Assembly (NCBI GenBank): GCA_024760905.1
Contig: CM045735.1
Span: forward strand, 9,442,161 to 9,506,160
Source of the DNA: Plotosus lineatus
Taxonomy: Eukaryota > Chordata > Actinopteri > Siluriformes > Plotosidae
Length of the DNA: 64,000 bases
Direction: 5' to 3'
Part shown: one piece after another, positions 10,251 through 21,157 of the stretch
Layout: every line of letters begins with the position of its first letter
Position numbering within the stretch: position 1 is the stretch's first letter
Notes under the pieces: model-generated
The model's input: the letters and a program-made list of their open reading frames with translations, nothing else
What the model was told of the DNA's origin: nothing
Database searches by the model: none
Position numbers and translations under genes: made by a program

Positions 10251-11040
10251 CAGACGCTCCCCAACTTAAGTTTTGTTTGGTTCCGGACAGCAATGAATGC
10301 AAACGCAAGTTGTTACTGTATGTTCCAGTGACATATGACGTTCATACTGTACTATACATCCATACCATTACCCCTAAATCAATTATTATAAACATAACAT
10401 TGTAAAATAATGTCAAATAATATCAACATTAATTTCAAATAAATTAAATTCAAGCAAAATAATTTCAAATAGATACACTTTAATCAAATTCACTCATCAA
10501 ATAACCTTTAACGTTCTCTGTGATGTGATCTTTCTGCTTGTAAATGGTTCCGATGGTCGACGGATGGTCACTTTACATGAAGCTGAGCCAAGTCACATTA
10601 CATGAAGCTGAAAACAGCCAATCGATGCTTACAATATGTGAGGCGCTCAAACACCGAAAGTAGTTTACTTACTGTGCTTGAGATAAAGAGCGGGTTATAC
10701 GGACTTCTGGTCTTTCAAGTGAGCAAGGGCGCCGTTGAACTCGTTTTGTACTCAGCCTGCACTGATGTGAATCACCAGCAGAGCCGAGAGTTCTCTTTCT
10801 TTTCTGGATTCGGTTTTCATTCATTTTACAACTCTCTTTGCTTAACCGAGTATGCATAGTAGAGTGCGCCAATCCGAGCAGATAGTTAATTCATCTCTGT
10901 GTATGAGCCTTGCACCCATGCTAGTAGGCTTACACTTCTGACCAACCATATTTGCTTAGGGTTACAAAAGTCCGCAAAACAGTGGAAACACAAAGATAAC
11001 AGAGACGACGTCTTAACATAAGGGTAACATGCTATATAAC

Positions 11041-11109
<69 letters not shown>

Positions 11110-11309
11110 ATCTGAACTGGGAAGAAGGAAGGGCACGTTCAGTCTGCCGTTTGTAAACTATGGACGCAGTGTCATTACGTCACTGCGTCATTACTCAGCG
11201 TACTACGTAGGTACGTCTAAACTCAAAATTTGACTTTTTTAAAAAAAAAAGAAAGAAAAAAGAAAAAAAAAACACGTAAAACGGATGAACGTAAGCCGGG
11301 GAGTGTCTG
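10251..11309. mobile_element. P6 TA-inserting element nested in P3
   Basis: The ends are CAGACGCTCCCCAACTTAA and, reverse-complemented, CAGACACTCCCCGGCTTAC (15 of 19 identical). A TA lies on each side (10249-10250, 11310-11311). Element length is about 1059 bp. It contains a long (TA)n and, at about 10627-10735, a segment resembling one arm of the foldback at 50911-51146. No transposase frame was recognised. Confidence 0.75.
11041..11105. repeat. (TA)n microsatellite
   Basis: An almost pure TA run of about 58 bases sits inside P6. Confidence 0.95.
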
Positions 11310-11959
11310 TAGTTTTGCTTAGGGATTTTGGGTTGTTTTGTTTGTTTTTGTTTGGGTTTTTTTGCATAATTGGTCTTGTTTCGTGGCATTTTCCTGAACT
11401 TTTCCTCTCAATTTTCTTATTTTTCAATGAATATTTTTGAAAAACCCATGATGCACTGAAGTAGCGAGGCATCACTGTAATACAATTACTAATAATACCC
11501 CTCATACCCCATGCAAATATCCCTCCGTCCACACACAGAAGGTATGATCAATATGGACACCAAAAATGGTGATGATCAGTGTTGGCATTTTGAATCGCAT
11601 TTAATGTGGCAACACAAATTTAAAATTGCACCCGTGGTGGCCGTATTGGATATCGCACCATAATTAAAAACGATAGGTTCATGTAGTTACATAGACCCAA
11701 AGTCAAAAAATGTTCATCAGAAATGGAATTTTTGATTTAATGAACGGAAAACTAATTTAAGATCGCAGCCATGGTAACCGTATGGTATTTAGCACAGAAA
11801 TGAAAACTAAGGGACTTGTGTAATTCTCCAGTCAAGCCTCACCAATTGACGCAGCCTGAGGGTCTTTTGAAACCCACAAACAACAAAACGGTCGCGTACA
11901 TATTTCACTTCTGCATTGCAGTGGGTCATCCTGCACACCGTCAAAAACCAGTTGATATT

Positions 11960-12316
11960 CATCCATTCGTTTTCTGAACCACTTGACCCTAATTAGGATT
12001 AAGTGGTTCAGAAAACGGGGAGGCTGGTGCCATCTCGGCCAATTCTGGGTGAGGGCAGAGTACACCCTGGACAGCTCGCCAGGCCATCGCAGGGTGGAAA
12101 CACGTTGACGACTATGCAGCTCCTCTTGATGAAAGTTAGCAATGGTTCTTTTACATGAACCTCTCACCATACACAGTGAAAGACATGGCCGGCCTTTGAT
12201 AACCCAGTTAGCAGCACTGGGGGGGGGGGGGGGCAGTGACAACCCGTTAAGAGTGGGGCTTGAACCCAAACTTTAGGATCAGTGATCCACCACCTTCCCA
12301 CCAGGCAATCACTGCC
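11960..12316 (-). mobile_element. SINE2 with a snap-back 3' tail
   Basis: This is a full-length minus-strand SINE2 with a 15-base C-tract (12219-12233 as G). Its 3' end carries the tail twice in opposite orientation: GTTTTCTGAACCACTT at 11969-11984 and AAGTGGTTCAGAAAAC at 12001-12016, separated by an almost self-complementary CCTAATTAGG centre. Confidence 0.88.
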
Positions 12317-13676
12317 AAGAGTTTGTATGTCGTCAACAAAAACAAAAACGGCTGGCACGGCATATGTACACGCCAAAAGGTTCACAAAATATTCGTTTAA
12401 AGACGACTTCTATATATTAAACATTATTGACGATGCATGTTACCAAAATAAGATGCAAGATTTGCTACAAGTATATCATACAAATTAGGGAAGAAGCTTC
12501 CACATTTATTAATTAATACCTTGTGAATTATCAGAATAATGTTATAGCGACAAAATGGAGTTACAAGTATTAATGTTAGCAATTAGTGAACGTTCCAGTT
12601 CAACCAGTTAAAGGTTCAAGTTGGTGCTGCTGGTGTTTGACATTTATGCTGATTGATGAAATTTTGTTTATTTTGTTTAGTTGTTATAGTAATGAACAAA
12701 AAAATAAATAGGCATTGAAATATCTCCAGACAGTCTGGAAAATGGCGGCCGCTCAGTGTTTTGTGTCTTCAGACGACGCCGACTGCGAAGATGATCTGGA
12801 ATCCTGGAATTGTATTTCCCTAATATTATGTTGCACATTATAACTAATATATAATATGTACTATGTAAAGTTTTATTCTTTGAAATATTGCCCACATCTC
12901 TATACCAGTATCTAAATCTGGCAAAAGTTCAATAATTTCATAGGTGGACACATTTGGACCCAATTAAGGGACAAATCAAGATATTTCAATTCAGTTTTCC
13001 TTTTTCAGGTCTTCTTACATTGAGCAACAATCCTGCCATCACAAAATGTTCATCAAAAATGATGAATAATACTAGAGTCACCTGGTTAGTTACGTTTGAG
13101 TGATCCATAGCATGGTGGCCATCTTGGATTTATGGTCATGTGACCAGAAATTGCCCTTTTTACAAAAAAAAAAAAAAAGTTTTTGAAAAAGACAATAGAG
13201 CTATTTATATCGGTTTACTCACGTGAATCCAATATTTAGGCGTCTAAAACAAATAAATAAAATACATGTTGGTTATGCAGAAAAATAACTGCCATTTCAG
13301 GGTTCAGAATGGGACACAGCTCGAGTTAAAAGTATTCCAGCAGTTTTATCAGAACAGTGATGATTATTTGTATTGAAATGTAATGTTTCAAAATAATTAA
13401 TTGTGTTGTCAATAATTTAATCCTTTAATATTACAAAATTCAACAACACAAGATATTATACACACACATCTATGGAACATAAAAGAAGAAATCTAACTGA
13501 TTCAATGACAGGTTTGTTTAATAATTAACTTGGACTTCAGGGAACCATTGTGCACAACCTGTAGGTCATGCAACTCATTTTCAGCTGAATGAACTTTGGG
13601 TTACCGGAGTCATTTCCCCGTGAACCATCAACTGTCCTCAAATTTTTTGAAATGTCGAGGCCTGTATATTCCTGGC
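12317..13676. other. Low-copy region between array parts
   Basis: No genes were recognised. AAAATGGCGGCC at 12739-12750 is a YY1-like motif next to a short GC-rich block. Poly-A lies at about 13165-13178. Confidence 0.35.
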
Positions 13677-13865
13677 ATTCACATAAAAAATGGTGATGAT
13701 CAGGGATGGCATTTTTGAACTAATATGCACGGAATGCAAATTCAAGCTGGCAGATGTTGAGGCCATATTGAATATCGGACCCCGATAAAAACGGATAGGC
13801 TTGTGAAGCTACCCGGTCAAAACAGCCACACAATGAATGGTGATAATTGGAGACGATGTTTTTCA

Positions 13866-14205
13866 GCGAGAGCATTACTGGAACCGCTTCATCCTAATTA
13901 GGGTCGCGGAGAGGCTGGTGCCCATCCCAGCCAACTCCGAGCGAGGGCAGAGTACACCCTGGACAGCTTGCCAGGCAATCGCAGGGCAGAAACATGCTGA
14001 TGGCTATGCAGCTACTCTTGTCGAAAGTCAGCAATGGTTCTTTTACATGAACGTCTCACCATAGACAGTGAGAGACATGGCCGGCTTTTGATAACCCAGT
14101 TAGCTGCACTGAGGGGACAGTGACAACCCATTGAGAGTGGAGTTAGACCTGCCAACCGTATGATCAGTGATCGAACACCTTTACCACAAGACCACCACTG
14201 CCCTG
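13866..14205 (-). mobile_element. SINE2 inserted in the tandem array
   Basis: This is a nearly complete minus-strand SINE2 (ACCGCTTCATCCTAATTAGG through ACCACCACTGCC). Its C-tract has shrunk to a few bases. Tandem-array sequence flanks it on both sides. No clear target duplication was seen. Confidence 0.85.
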
Positions 14206-14687
14206 GTTATAATCAGTGATGGTATTTTTAATTTAATTCACAAAAAACAAATTCAATGTGGCTGCTGCTGTGGCAATATTGGATATGGGGACCACAACAA
14301 AAATTTATTGGTATGTGTAGTTGCACATTCCCAACGTCCACAAAAAAACCCCATATTGCATATCAGAGCATCTGAATATCAATACTGAATACTTTGATGA
14401 TTGGTGATCACGGTTTTTGAGTTACTGCATGGAGCGAAAATTCAACGTGGCAGCTGTGGTGGTCGCATCAGACACCAAATCATGACTAAAATCAACGGGC
14501 TTGCATAGTTACCCAGTCTTAGAATCCACGCTGAAAATTTTGATAAGCACTGATCGCAGTTTTGAGCTAGTGAGCGGAAAGAAATTTTAAGATGGCAGCT
14601 GTAGCGTCGATATTGGATATCAGACTCCTAAAATTAAGTTTGTATAATAAGCGACAGTATAATTTGCTATCACCATGCTTTTTGTCA

Positions 14688-14691
<4 letters not shown>

Positions 14692-14750
<59 letters not shown>
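14692..14750. repeat. (TA)n microsatellite
   Basis: A TA run abuts the left end of P2. Confidence 0.95.
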
Positions 14751-14753
<3 letters not shown>

Positions 14754-15531
14754 TGATACCTCTGCTCACGAACATAATTGGTTCCCAGAAAGTGTGTGTG
14801 AGGCGAAAAGTTCGTCTTCCGAACATTTATTTCCCATAAGAAACCATTAAAATGAGAATAATCCGTTCCCAGGTCCCCATAAAACATAATTTTCTACTAA
14901 ATAAGCCTTAAAACTACACAAAAATATACCTTATTTTATGTATAATAAATGTGCTATTGTATTGTAATTAAAGAAATAAACTGTACTGTATAATAAAGTG
15001 GTTTTATTTACCTTTGTGATGGTAGTTGATGGCTTGATGGAATGGAGTGGGAGGAGGAGGGAGGGAGGGACTTACTGTTTGGAAGGAGTGTTTGGAAACG
15101 CCTACTGTTTGGAAACACCCTTAGCCACACACGCACCCTTAATAGCTTCCTTGTTCTTAAGGATGGTGGTAGACTTAGCGTACTGGTACTGGGACGCTGA
15201 GTCACACAAACGCACACCTCATTCGTGTTTTTCAATGATCTCCGCCTGTGGTGGGGTCTTTTTCGGTCCCATAATAGCAAAAGTACACTCAATATGGTCA
15301 AAAATGTCTAGCAAACACAAACCACGTCCGCACTCAAAGAAAGGGGTGTGACGAACTGTGACGCCGTGAGCGTGCGTCAGCTTCTCATGGCCGCCACCGT
15401 GGCGCTGTTCGACCGCGTGGTTTGATTCGTCCGCCGAAAACTAGTTCGTCAGCAGAGACTATATGCTCGCAAATTTAATGTTCTTGAGGCGAAAAGTTCG
15501 TGAGCTTAATCGTTCGTCAGCGGAGGTTTTA

Positions 15532-15534
<3 letters not shown>
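14751..15534 (-). mobile_element. P2 pogo/Tigger element between (TA)n tracts
   Basis: The left end is CAGTGATACCTCTGCTCACG; the right end is CGTCAGCGGAGGTTTTACTG. TA repeats lie on both sides. The element is about 784 bp and internally deleted. The minus strand keeps an N-terminal transposase fragment (15102-15272). Confidence 0.85.
15102..15272 (-). pseudogene. Tigger-type transposase, N-terminal DNA-binding fragment
   Basis: On the minus strand a frame starts MGPKKTPPQ at 15272 and continues EIIEKHE, stop, GVRLCDSASQ, then KSTTILKNKEAIKG, closing at the TAG at 15102-15104. IIEKHE..GVR..D.A..Y...KSTI..I...KEAIKG is the CENP-B/psq-like helix-turn-helix of Tigger transposases. One in-frame stop interrupts it and the rest of the protein, including the DDE catalytic core, is absent. 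It is therefore a relic rather than a gene. Confidence 0.75.

Positions 15535-15612
<78 letters not shown>
15535..15612. repeat. (TA)n followed by (GA)n
   Basis: The TA run (to about 15591) and the GA run abut the right end of P2 and the next SINE2. Confidence 0.95.
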
Positions 15613-15613
<1 letters not shown>

Positions 15614-15872
15614 CATAATTGCCCCCTGTGCAGTTAACTGGGTTATCAAAGGCCAACCATGTCTCTCACTCTTTATGGTGTGAGGTTCATGTAAAAGAAC
15701 CGTTGCTGACTTTTGACAAGAGTAGTTACATAGTGGTCAACGTGTTTATGCCCTGCAATGGCCTGCCGAGCTGTCCAGGAGTTGTCTGCCCTTGTCTGGA
15801 GTTGACTGAGATGGGCGCCAGCCTCCTCGTGACCCTAATTAGGATTAAGCGGTTACAGAAAATGAATGAATG
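15613..15872 (+). mobile_element. SINE2, 5'-truncated
   Basis: It starts at the C-tract (GCCCCCTGTGCAGTTAACTGG) without the tRNA head and ends with CCTAATTAGGATTAAGCGG and GAATGAATG. Confidence 0.85.
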
Positions 15873-16117
15873 ATGTACTTTATTTATTTACATACCTTTC
15901 CGGTTGTGATGTGTCAGCGTATGTGTATGGATGGGGAGAGAGAAAGAGATGGGGGATGGGTTATTGCTTTGAGGGGGGCATGGTGTTTTTTTCCCCCTTC
16001 TCTGTCTCTCGATCGCAGTTGATTCTTACACATTGTCACGACTTTTCTCTTTTCCTTTCCTGGTGGGAATTACTGCTGCTTTTCTTAGGACTCGGGGGAT
16101 AAAGTAGCTGTGATGTA
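15873..16117. other. Low-copy stretch
   Basis: No feature was recognised. Short T-rich runs are present. Confidence 0.3.
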
Positions 16118-16313
16118 ATGAATAAACACGATACACAGTACGAGACTCTGGCTCAATGGCTGTTCAAATTACTGAACACCGAGCAGCATTCAACAAACTT
16201 GGCTCTGCTCCATTCCAACTCGGATCATTTGTTCGAACACCAAAGCATATTTTCTGATCAAACTCAGATTTGTTCGACTAAGGAGTCTTTCGACCACCGA
16301 GGTTCGACTGTAA
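16118..16313. mobile_element. Pogo/Tigger-type terminal fragment
   Basis: The right part ends CCACCGAGGTTCGACTG followed by TA. Its reverse complement (CAGTCGAACCTCGGTGG) has the look of a Tigger terminal repeat. The matching left end was not found, so its extent is uncertain. Confidence 0.5.
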
Positions 16314-17230
16314 TGCTTCACACCTTCTCGGCGTCTCTTTACACTAATGAAGGAAATCTTGTAAAAGTAAAAAAAAAAAAAAAAAAAAGAGTGGAAGAGC
16401 GCTTTTTATGGAGCACTCATATCATCAGACACATCTCAATACTCTTCCTTCGTTAGTTATCGTCACAGGGAGATGTATCATTTGATGATTCGTTAGCTGC
16501 CTGACGCTGCCGTGGACAGTCGTGTCTGGGGTTAGGCGCCAGCAGCACTGTGACTCCTGGCAGTGGAAAGTGCGAGACCTGGGTTCATGCTGTAACTGCA
16601 GTGCCATGTTGCCATGGTAAGCGTGGATGGCACAGGCATCCTGACAATAACGACTCAGCTTTTGATAACAGAAAAGAGTCTTTTTATAAAATAGTGCTTT
16701 GAAAATTTAATAAGAAAATGTTTATACTGAATAAATGCTTGCGGAAAATATATGACAGTTTTTCTCTCTCCATTTTATTTTTACCAGGTTGCTCAGTGTC
16801 AGATTTCTGCCGAATAAATAAAATGAATGTAAATGCTAGTAAGAAGAACTGACTGATATTAATATCATTAATACAAAGAAAATGGTTTTGTAATGAGGGT
16901 TTACGACAGGATTTCCAAACATGAGAGATTTTCGGAATTACCGACTGAACGCGGTTCGCTTTATCAGTGCAGGCAGGCCAAATTCAACCCATCTGCCACG
17001 GAGTGATCTTAAGATAGTTGGCAGCCTATTACTGAGCAAGACATGTGTTTTGTTAATCACATCCAATTAGTGAGGACCAAATCAAATTATGGTTGTTTGC
17101 TGACATTTTCTCCGAACTATATACAAAGTCAAAAAGTCAGACACCGCAAACTAAACTGCTTTTTATTCTTTTAAAATTACAGATATTTTTCAATTTGCAA
17201 GTTTAAAAAAAATGTAGAGAACTCAAAAAG
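16314..17230. other. Low-copy region
   Basis: No gene was recognised. Poly-A lies at about 16370-16388. A GC-richer block at about 16495-16640 matches nothing else in the window. Confidence 0.35.
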
Positions 17231-17572
17231 GGAGGCACGGTGGCATAGTGGTTAGCATGTCCACCTCATAGCAAGAAGATCCTGGGTTCGATTCCCAGCC
17301 TGAGCGTTTCTGTGTGGAGACTGTATGTTCTCCCCATGCTTGCTTGGGTTTCCTCCGGGTCCTCCGGTTTCCTCCCGCAGTCCAAAAACATGCACAGTCG
17401 GTTAATCGGCTGTTTCAAATCTCCCTTAGGTGTGAATGGTTGTGTGAGTGTTAGCTCTGTGATGACCTGGCGAGCTGTCCAGGATATACCCCGCCCTTGC
17501 CTGGAGTTGGCGGAGATGGACGCCAGCCTCACTGTGGCCCTAATTAGGATTAAGCAGTTTGGAAAATGAATG
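17231..17572 (+). mobile_element. SINE1, full length
   Basis: This is the best SINE1 copy. GGCACGGTGGCATAGTGG overlaps a good box A and GGTTCGATTCC is a perfect RNA polymerase III box B. The body is GTTTCCTCCGGGTCCTCCGG, then AATCGGCTGTTTCAAATC. The tail GCCCTAATTAGGATTAAGC with GAAAATGAATGA is the one shared with SINE2. Confidence 0.92.
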
Positions 17573-17753
17573 AAAAATTTAAAAACAATAACTTTTCAAG
17601 TGAGTCTTTGAAATATTTAGAAAAATTCAGAATTTCTGAATATTTTAATCTACTTATACCATATTGCACTTATGATGACTAAATGGTCTGGGTAGATGTT
17701 TCCTTGGAAGCGATGAGACTCCAAGTAAAAATTTTGTCAAAGATAAACGTTGG

Positions 17754-18058
17754 AGGCAGTGGTGGCCTGGTGGTAAAGGGGCTGGATCACTGATCTGAAG
17801 GTTGGGGGTTCAAGCTCAATGGGTTGTCACCGCCCCCCCCCCAGTGCAGCTAACTGGGTAATCAAAGGCCGGCCATACCTCTTCATGTCTATGGTGAGAG
17901 GTTCATGTAAAAGAACCATTGCTGACTTTCGACAAGAGTAGCTGCATAGCTGTCAGTATGTTTCCGTCCTGCAATGAGCTGTCCAGGGAGTACTCCGCCC
18001 TCACCAAGAGTCAGCCGAGATGGGCACCTGCCTCCCCACAACCCTAATTAGGATTAAT
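17754..18058 (+). mobile_element. SINE2
   Basis: The head is GGCAGTGGTGGCCTGGTGG and box B GGTTCAAGCTC. A 10-base C-tract and the full body follow. The tail ends at ATTAGGATTAATTGAG. Confidence 0.9.
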
Positions 18059-18760
18059 TGAGTGCCCATGTTTAGACGACTTCTAAAAATAGTTGAAATA
18101 CAGATCATTTCCTTTATTTATTTATTTTTAACTGGTACTTCCTGCCCATGTTTTCACGCCTAGATTTTAAGATGTTGTCTCATGCTTCTGGACCTCAATT
18201 ACTACAAGTTCATGGATTAACTTTTTAAATTATTCCCCTTCATGTTAATAGCTATAACCGCTCTTAATTTGGCTTACAGTTTGTTAGTCAGTTCCCTCGC
18301 TCTTCTGGGACATAGAACTATGTCGCCATGATTAAAAAAAATCTAAAAATTTTTCAAAAGGCAAAAAATGCCAACATGCCGGTGAAAAAATTGCTGTTTT
18401 TATGCCTATAAAAATATTTCACCAAGTACTTTTAATTCAGGAATATATTTCACCTAAACAGTATGATTCATGGCTCTGCTATAGCCTGGCGAGCTCTCCA
18501 GCGTGTACCTCACCCTAGCATGGAGTCAGCCGAGATGGGCCACAGCCGCCCCGCGATCCAGTATGATTTATGCATTTCCAGCAGTGTAACTGGTTGCTCT
18601 ACTTGGTGCGGAATGTATTCTTAAAGGAAATGTACTGCCGGTTGTCTCATGTAAAACACTGTATATTTATTTATGCACTTACATAGTTTTATAGTCTTCT
18701 TTTCCTTTCGGCTTTTTATTGTAGCAAACATGAAATAACCTGCATAACATATATTTCACT
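18059..18760. other. Low-copy region with a SINE-tail relic
   Basis: Positions 18478-18558 (AGCCTGGCGAGCTCTCCAGC...GCCGAGATGGGC) are an isolated SINE tail fragment. The rest is unrecognised. Confidence 0.4.
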
Positions 18761-18761
18761 C

Positions 18762-19421
18762 CCGTATTTTCCGGACTATAAGTCGCACCTTTTTTTCATA
18801 TTTTGGCTGAAAGTGCGACTTATACTTCGGAGCGACTTGTGTGAAATTATTACATATAATTCTGTTCACTATAATAACAAACAATTTCACATGTTTGCTA
18901 TTTTTACACTCACAACCACAAGAGAGCACTCTAGGCTTGGGTACCAGTACCTGCTCATCCACCACTGAAGAAATTGCCCCAAAAAGAAAATCCTATTCTG
19001 TGGATTACAAGCTACAAGTAGTGAAATATGCAGCAGAAAATGGTAACCGAGCAGCAGAAAGAAAGTTTATAATGAATGAGAAACTTGTGAGGGAGTGGTG
19101 AAAAGCGGAGATTACTATTACTGCAATGAAGAAAACAGAAAAAGCTAATTGTAGGCTAAAAGCTAGATGGCCACAGCTAGAGGAGCGAGCTTGCACATGG
19201 GTGCTTGAGCAACATGCTGCAGGGAGAAGCTTGTCAGCAGTGCAGTTGCATCTCCACATCCAGATAGTTGTCAAGGAGATGAATATAAAATGACTGTGTG
19301 AGGACTTTCTTGGTCTTACCACTTCATGCAACATAATTGTGTCTCTATCAGAACGAGGACCACAACGTCACAAAAACTGCCATCAGATTTCCAAGCCAAG
19401 GTAGATAATTTCCATGAGTTT
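18762..19421 (+). mobile_element. P4 pogo-type element, left end and partial transposase
   Basis: The terminal repeat CCGTATTTTCCGGACTATAA is followed by GTCGCACC and, at 18810-18835, an internal GTGCGACTTATACTTCGG echo. A degraded transposase reading follows. The right end is missing. A non-autonomous relative, P5, is at 59845-60794. Confidence 0.75.
18961..19421 (+). pseudogene. Pogo-family transposase relic (DNA-binding half)
   Basis: The plus-strand frame reads ..PKRKSYSVDYKLQVVKYAA then RAAERKF, an N-terminal helix-turn-helix of the pogo/Tigger/CENP-B type. A stop falls at 19099-19101. The same frame continues KAEITITAMKKTEKAN, RWPQLEERACTWVLEQ, AGRSLSAVQL, the second (Tc5/CENP-B) DNA-binding domain. 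A stop near 19291 and a frame change near 19310 lead into SIRTRTTTSQKLPSDFQ and KVDNFHEF. No DDE domain follows. Several disablements make it a pseudogene. Confidence 0.75.
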
Positions 19422-20500
19422 AACCATCTCACAGAGCTCCATGCAAGTTTTATTTAAAGTGAAACTTGATTTTACTGGACCGGTACCACACTCTCTTCAA
19501 ACAGAAATGTGGTCCCGTGGGCAAGGACCAAAACATAGTGGCATTTATGCTTCAGCAATGGCTGACCAGAAGGTTGTTGGTTGTTTTTTATTTTTTTCTT
19601 CCCTGCTCTCGGGTCATGTCCACAGTGCACCTTGTATTTGATTCCACCAGGAAGTCCAGTCACATCTTCCTCACGTAAACAAAGCCTTGCCGAGTTAAAC
19701 AGTTTAGTCGCTGGTTTCAAGGCCTTGAAGCTGATTGTACTGGGTTACAAGTTACCGAAAGCAGGCTATGACATGAACTATATGTTAACAACGTCTAGAT
19801 TCAAGAGTCTTCTGTCATTATGTTCACACAAAGAAATTTCGTACGAGGATCTAAGCATTAAAACGGTGTTAACACGTTAAAATGGTGCAAACGGGTCAAT
19901 GAACTGCAATTCACGCTTCAAGAGCAGAATATAAACATAAGTAATTCTGTACACTACACTGTCAGTAAAAACATAACAAATGTAAAGCAGTACTAAACTC
20001 AGATATACAATATATACATTGAGGTGTTGAGGAATGGAATAAATAAATAAATAAATAAATAGTAGCAGCAAGGTTGATAGGATAGAATGTAATCGAGGTA
20101 AAGTGCGGCAGTGCAATACAGTCGTAGAGTTTGTGGATTCAAATGTCCTTTAACAAAAAAATGAGGCCCGTTTGACCCGAGCATTATTTTTGCTTGTCAG
20201 AAAAACAGAAAAATCAAGTGAGGATACTAATGTAAGATGAAAGAAACAAAAGAGTCGTCCAGCTTGTTAGCTCATATCAGAGAGTTCAAACCTCCAGTGT
20301 AAATAATTCCAGGTTGATGCACTACTTTCTTTCGTCTGGCTCGCTTTTGCGTATTCCTAAATGATACTCTGGAGTTATCAGCAGAGCGCCTGCATAAAAT
20401 AATTAAATATTAGCAGCTCTGAAAACCTTGTGAACCAAGTGTGATGTTTCTCACACTGTGATTGACACACTTTGAACAAGCATTTTTATAAGGATGTAAT
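19422..20500. other. Low-copy region
   Basis: It may include decayed remainder of P4. A TAAA-type run lies at 20038-20062. No coding feature was recognised. Confidence 0.35.
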
Positions 20501-20501
20501 A

Positions 20502-21157
20502 CAGTGGTACCTCACCTTACGAAATTAATCCGTTCCAGAGCCTTTTTCTTAACCTGAATTTTTCGTAAATTAAACCGCATTTTACATGTAAAAACGCGTG
20601 ATTCGTTCCAAGGCCCCCAATACTACCCCCTAAACCCTTTAAAAATTATAAAAGCATACCTTTTAAGACCTCCTTCTGTTTCAATATTGTACCGATGGTA
20701 GACGGGTTTGGTCATATTCCTTTGCAGTATCATAAGCCCGCTTCCTCTTTTCACTCGCACCCGAAATCACACACACGTGTGTGTGTGTGTGTGTGCACAT
20801 GTGTTGACCATGTCTTCTTAGCAGAGTTATAATCTTACAAATGTTTATGGAAGGTTAAAAGCCCGAGTCAAAATACAGTAACTCTGTCCTTTACACGAAA
20901 TGCATTATGGGAGATGCAGCTCCATAATAGCCAATAGGAGGGAGCTGCGTCATCCCTCCTAGCCAATGGGAGGCCAGTGGGGTGGGATGTTGGGAGATAG
21001 TCAATGGGAAAGCAGCTCGTGCATTGTTTGAATGGCGCGTTTGTCTCATTTCGTAAGGAGAGCTTGTTTCGTATACAGAGACAAAAAATTTTGGAAAATG
21101 TTCTTCGTAACCTGGATTTTTCACTTGCTGAGACTATCGTAAGGTGAGGTATCACTG
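20502..21157 (-). mobile_element. P1 element, copy 2
   Basis: The terminal repeats are CAGTGGTACCTCACCTTACG and CGTAAGGTGAGGTATCACTG, with TA at 20500-20501 and 21158-21159. Orientation is reversed. The DNA-binding ORF relic near 20700 carries the subfamily frameshift, (GT)n lies at 20777-20798, and reverse-strand CCATTGG motifs occur at 20930-21010. Confidence 0.88.

Larger units (their letters stand above)
10009..11477 (-). mobile_element. P3 MITE, copy 3, interrupted by P6
   Basis: P3 runs in reverse. Its right half lies at 10009-10250 (CGCGGTTAATGGGGACCGAG, then TTATGCATTATTTTTGAATG) and its left half at 11310-11477 (GGGATTTTGGGTTG, CATAATTGGTC, ending AGCGAGGCATCACTG before TA). The two halves join cleanly if 10251-11309 and one TA are removed, reproducing the GTAAGTAGTTTTG seen in the uninterrupted copy at 51301-51313. 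Confidence 0.8.
11545..14640 (+). repeat. Decayed tandem array, ~130-150 bp unit
   Basis: At least six diverged units recur, roughly at 11545-11690, 11690-11820, 13675-13805, 13805-13865 plus 14206-14330 (split by a SINE2), 14330-14510 and 14510-14640. Recurrent blocks are AATGGTGATGATCAGTG, GGCATTTTTGA, CACGGAAAACAAATTCAA, GATGGCAGCTGTGGTGG, ATATTGGATATCGGACC and GTGTAGTTACCCAGTC. A weaker unit may lie at about 13004-13145. The intervening 12317-13003 does not fit. Unit divergence is high, so this is an old satellite-like or minisatellite array. Confidence 0.7.
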
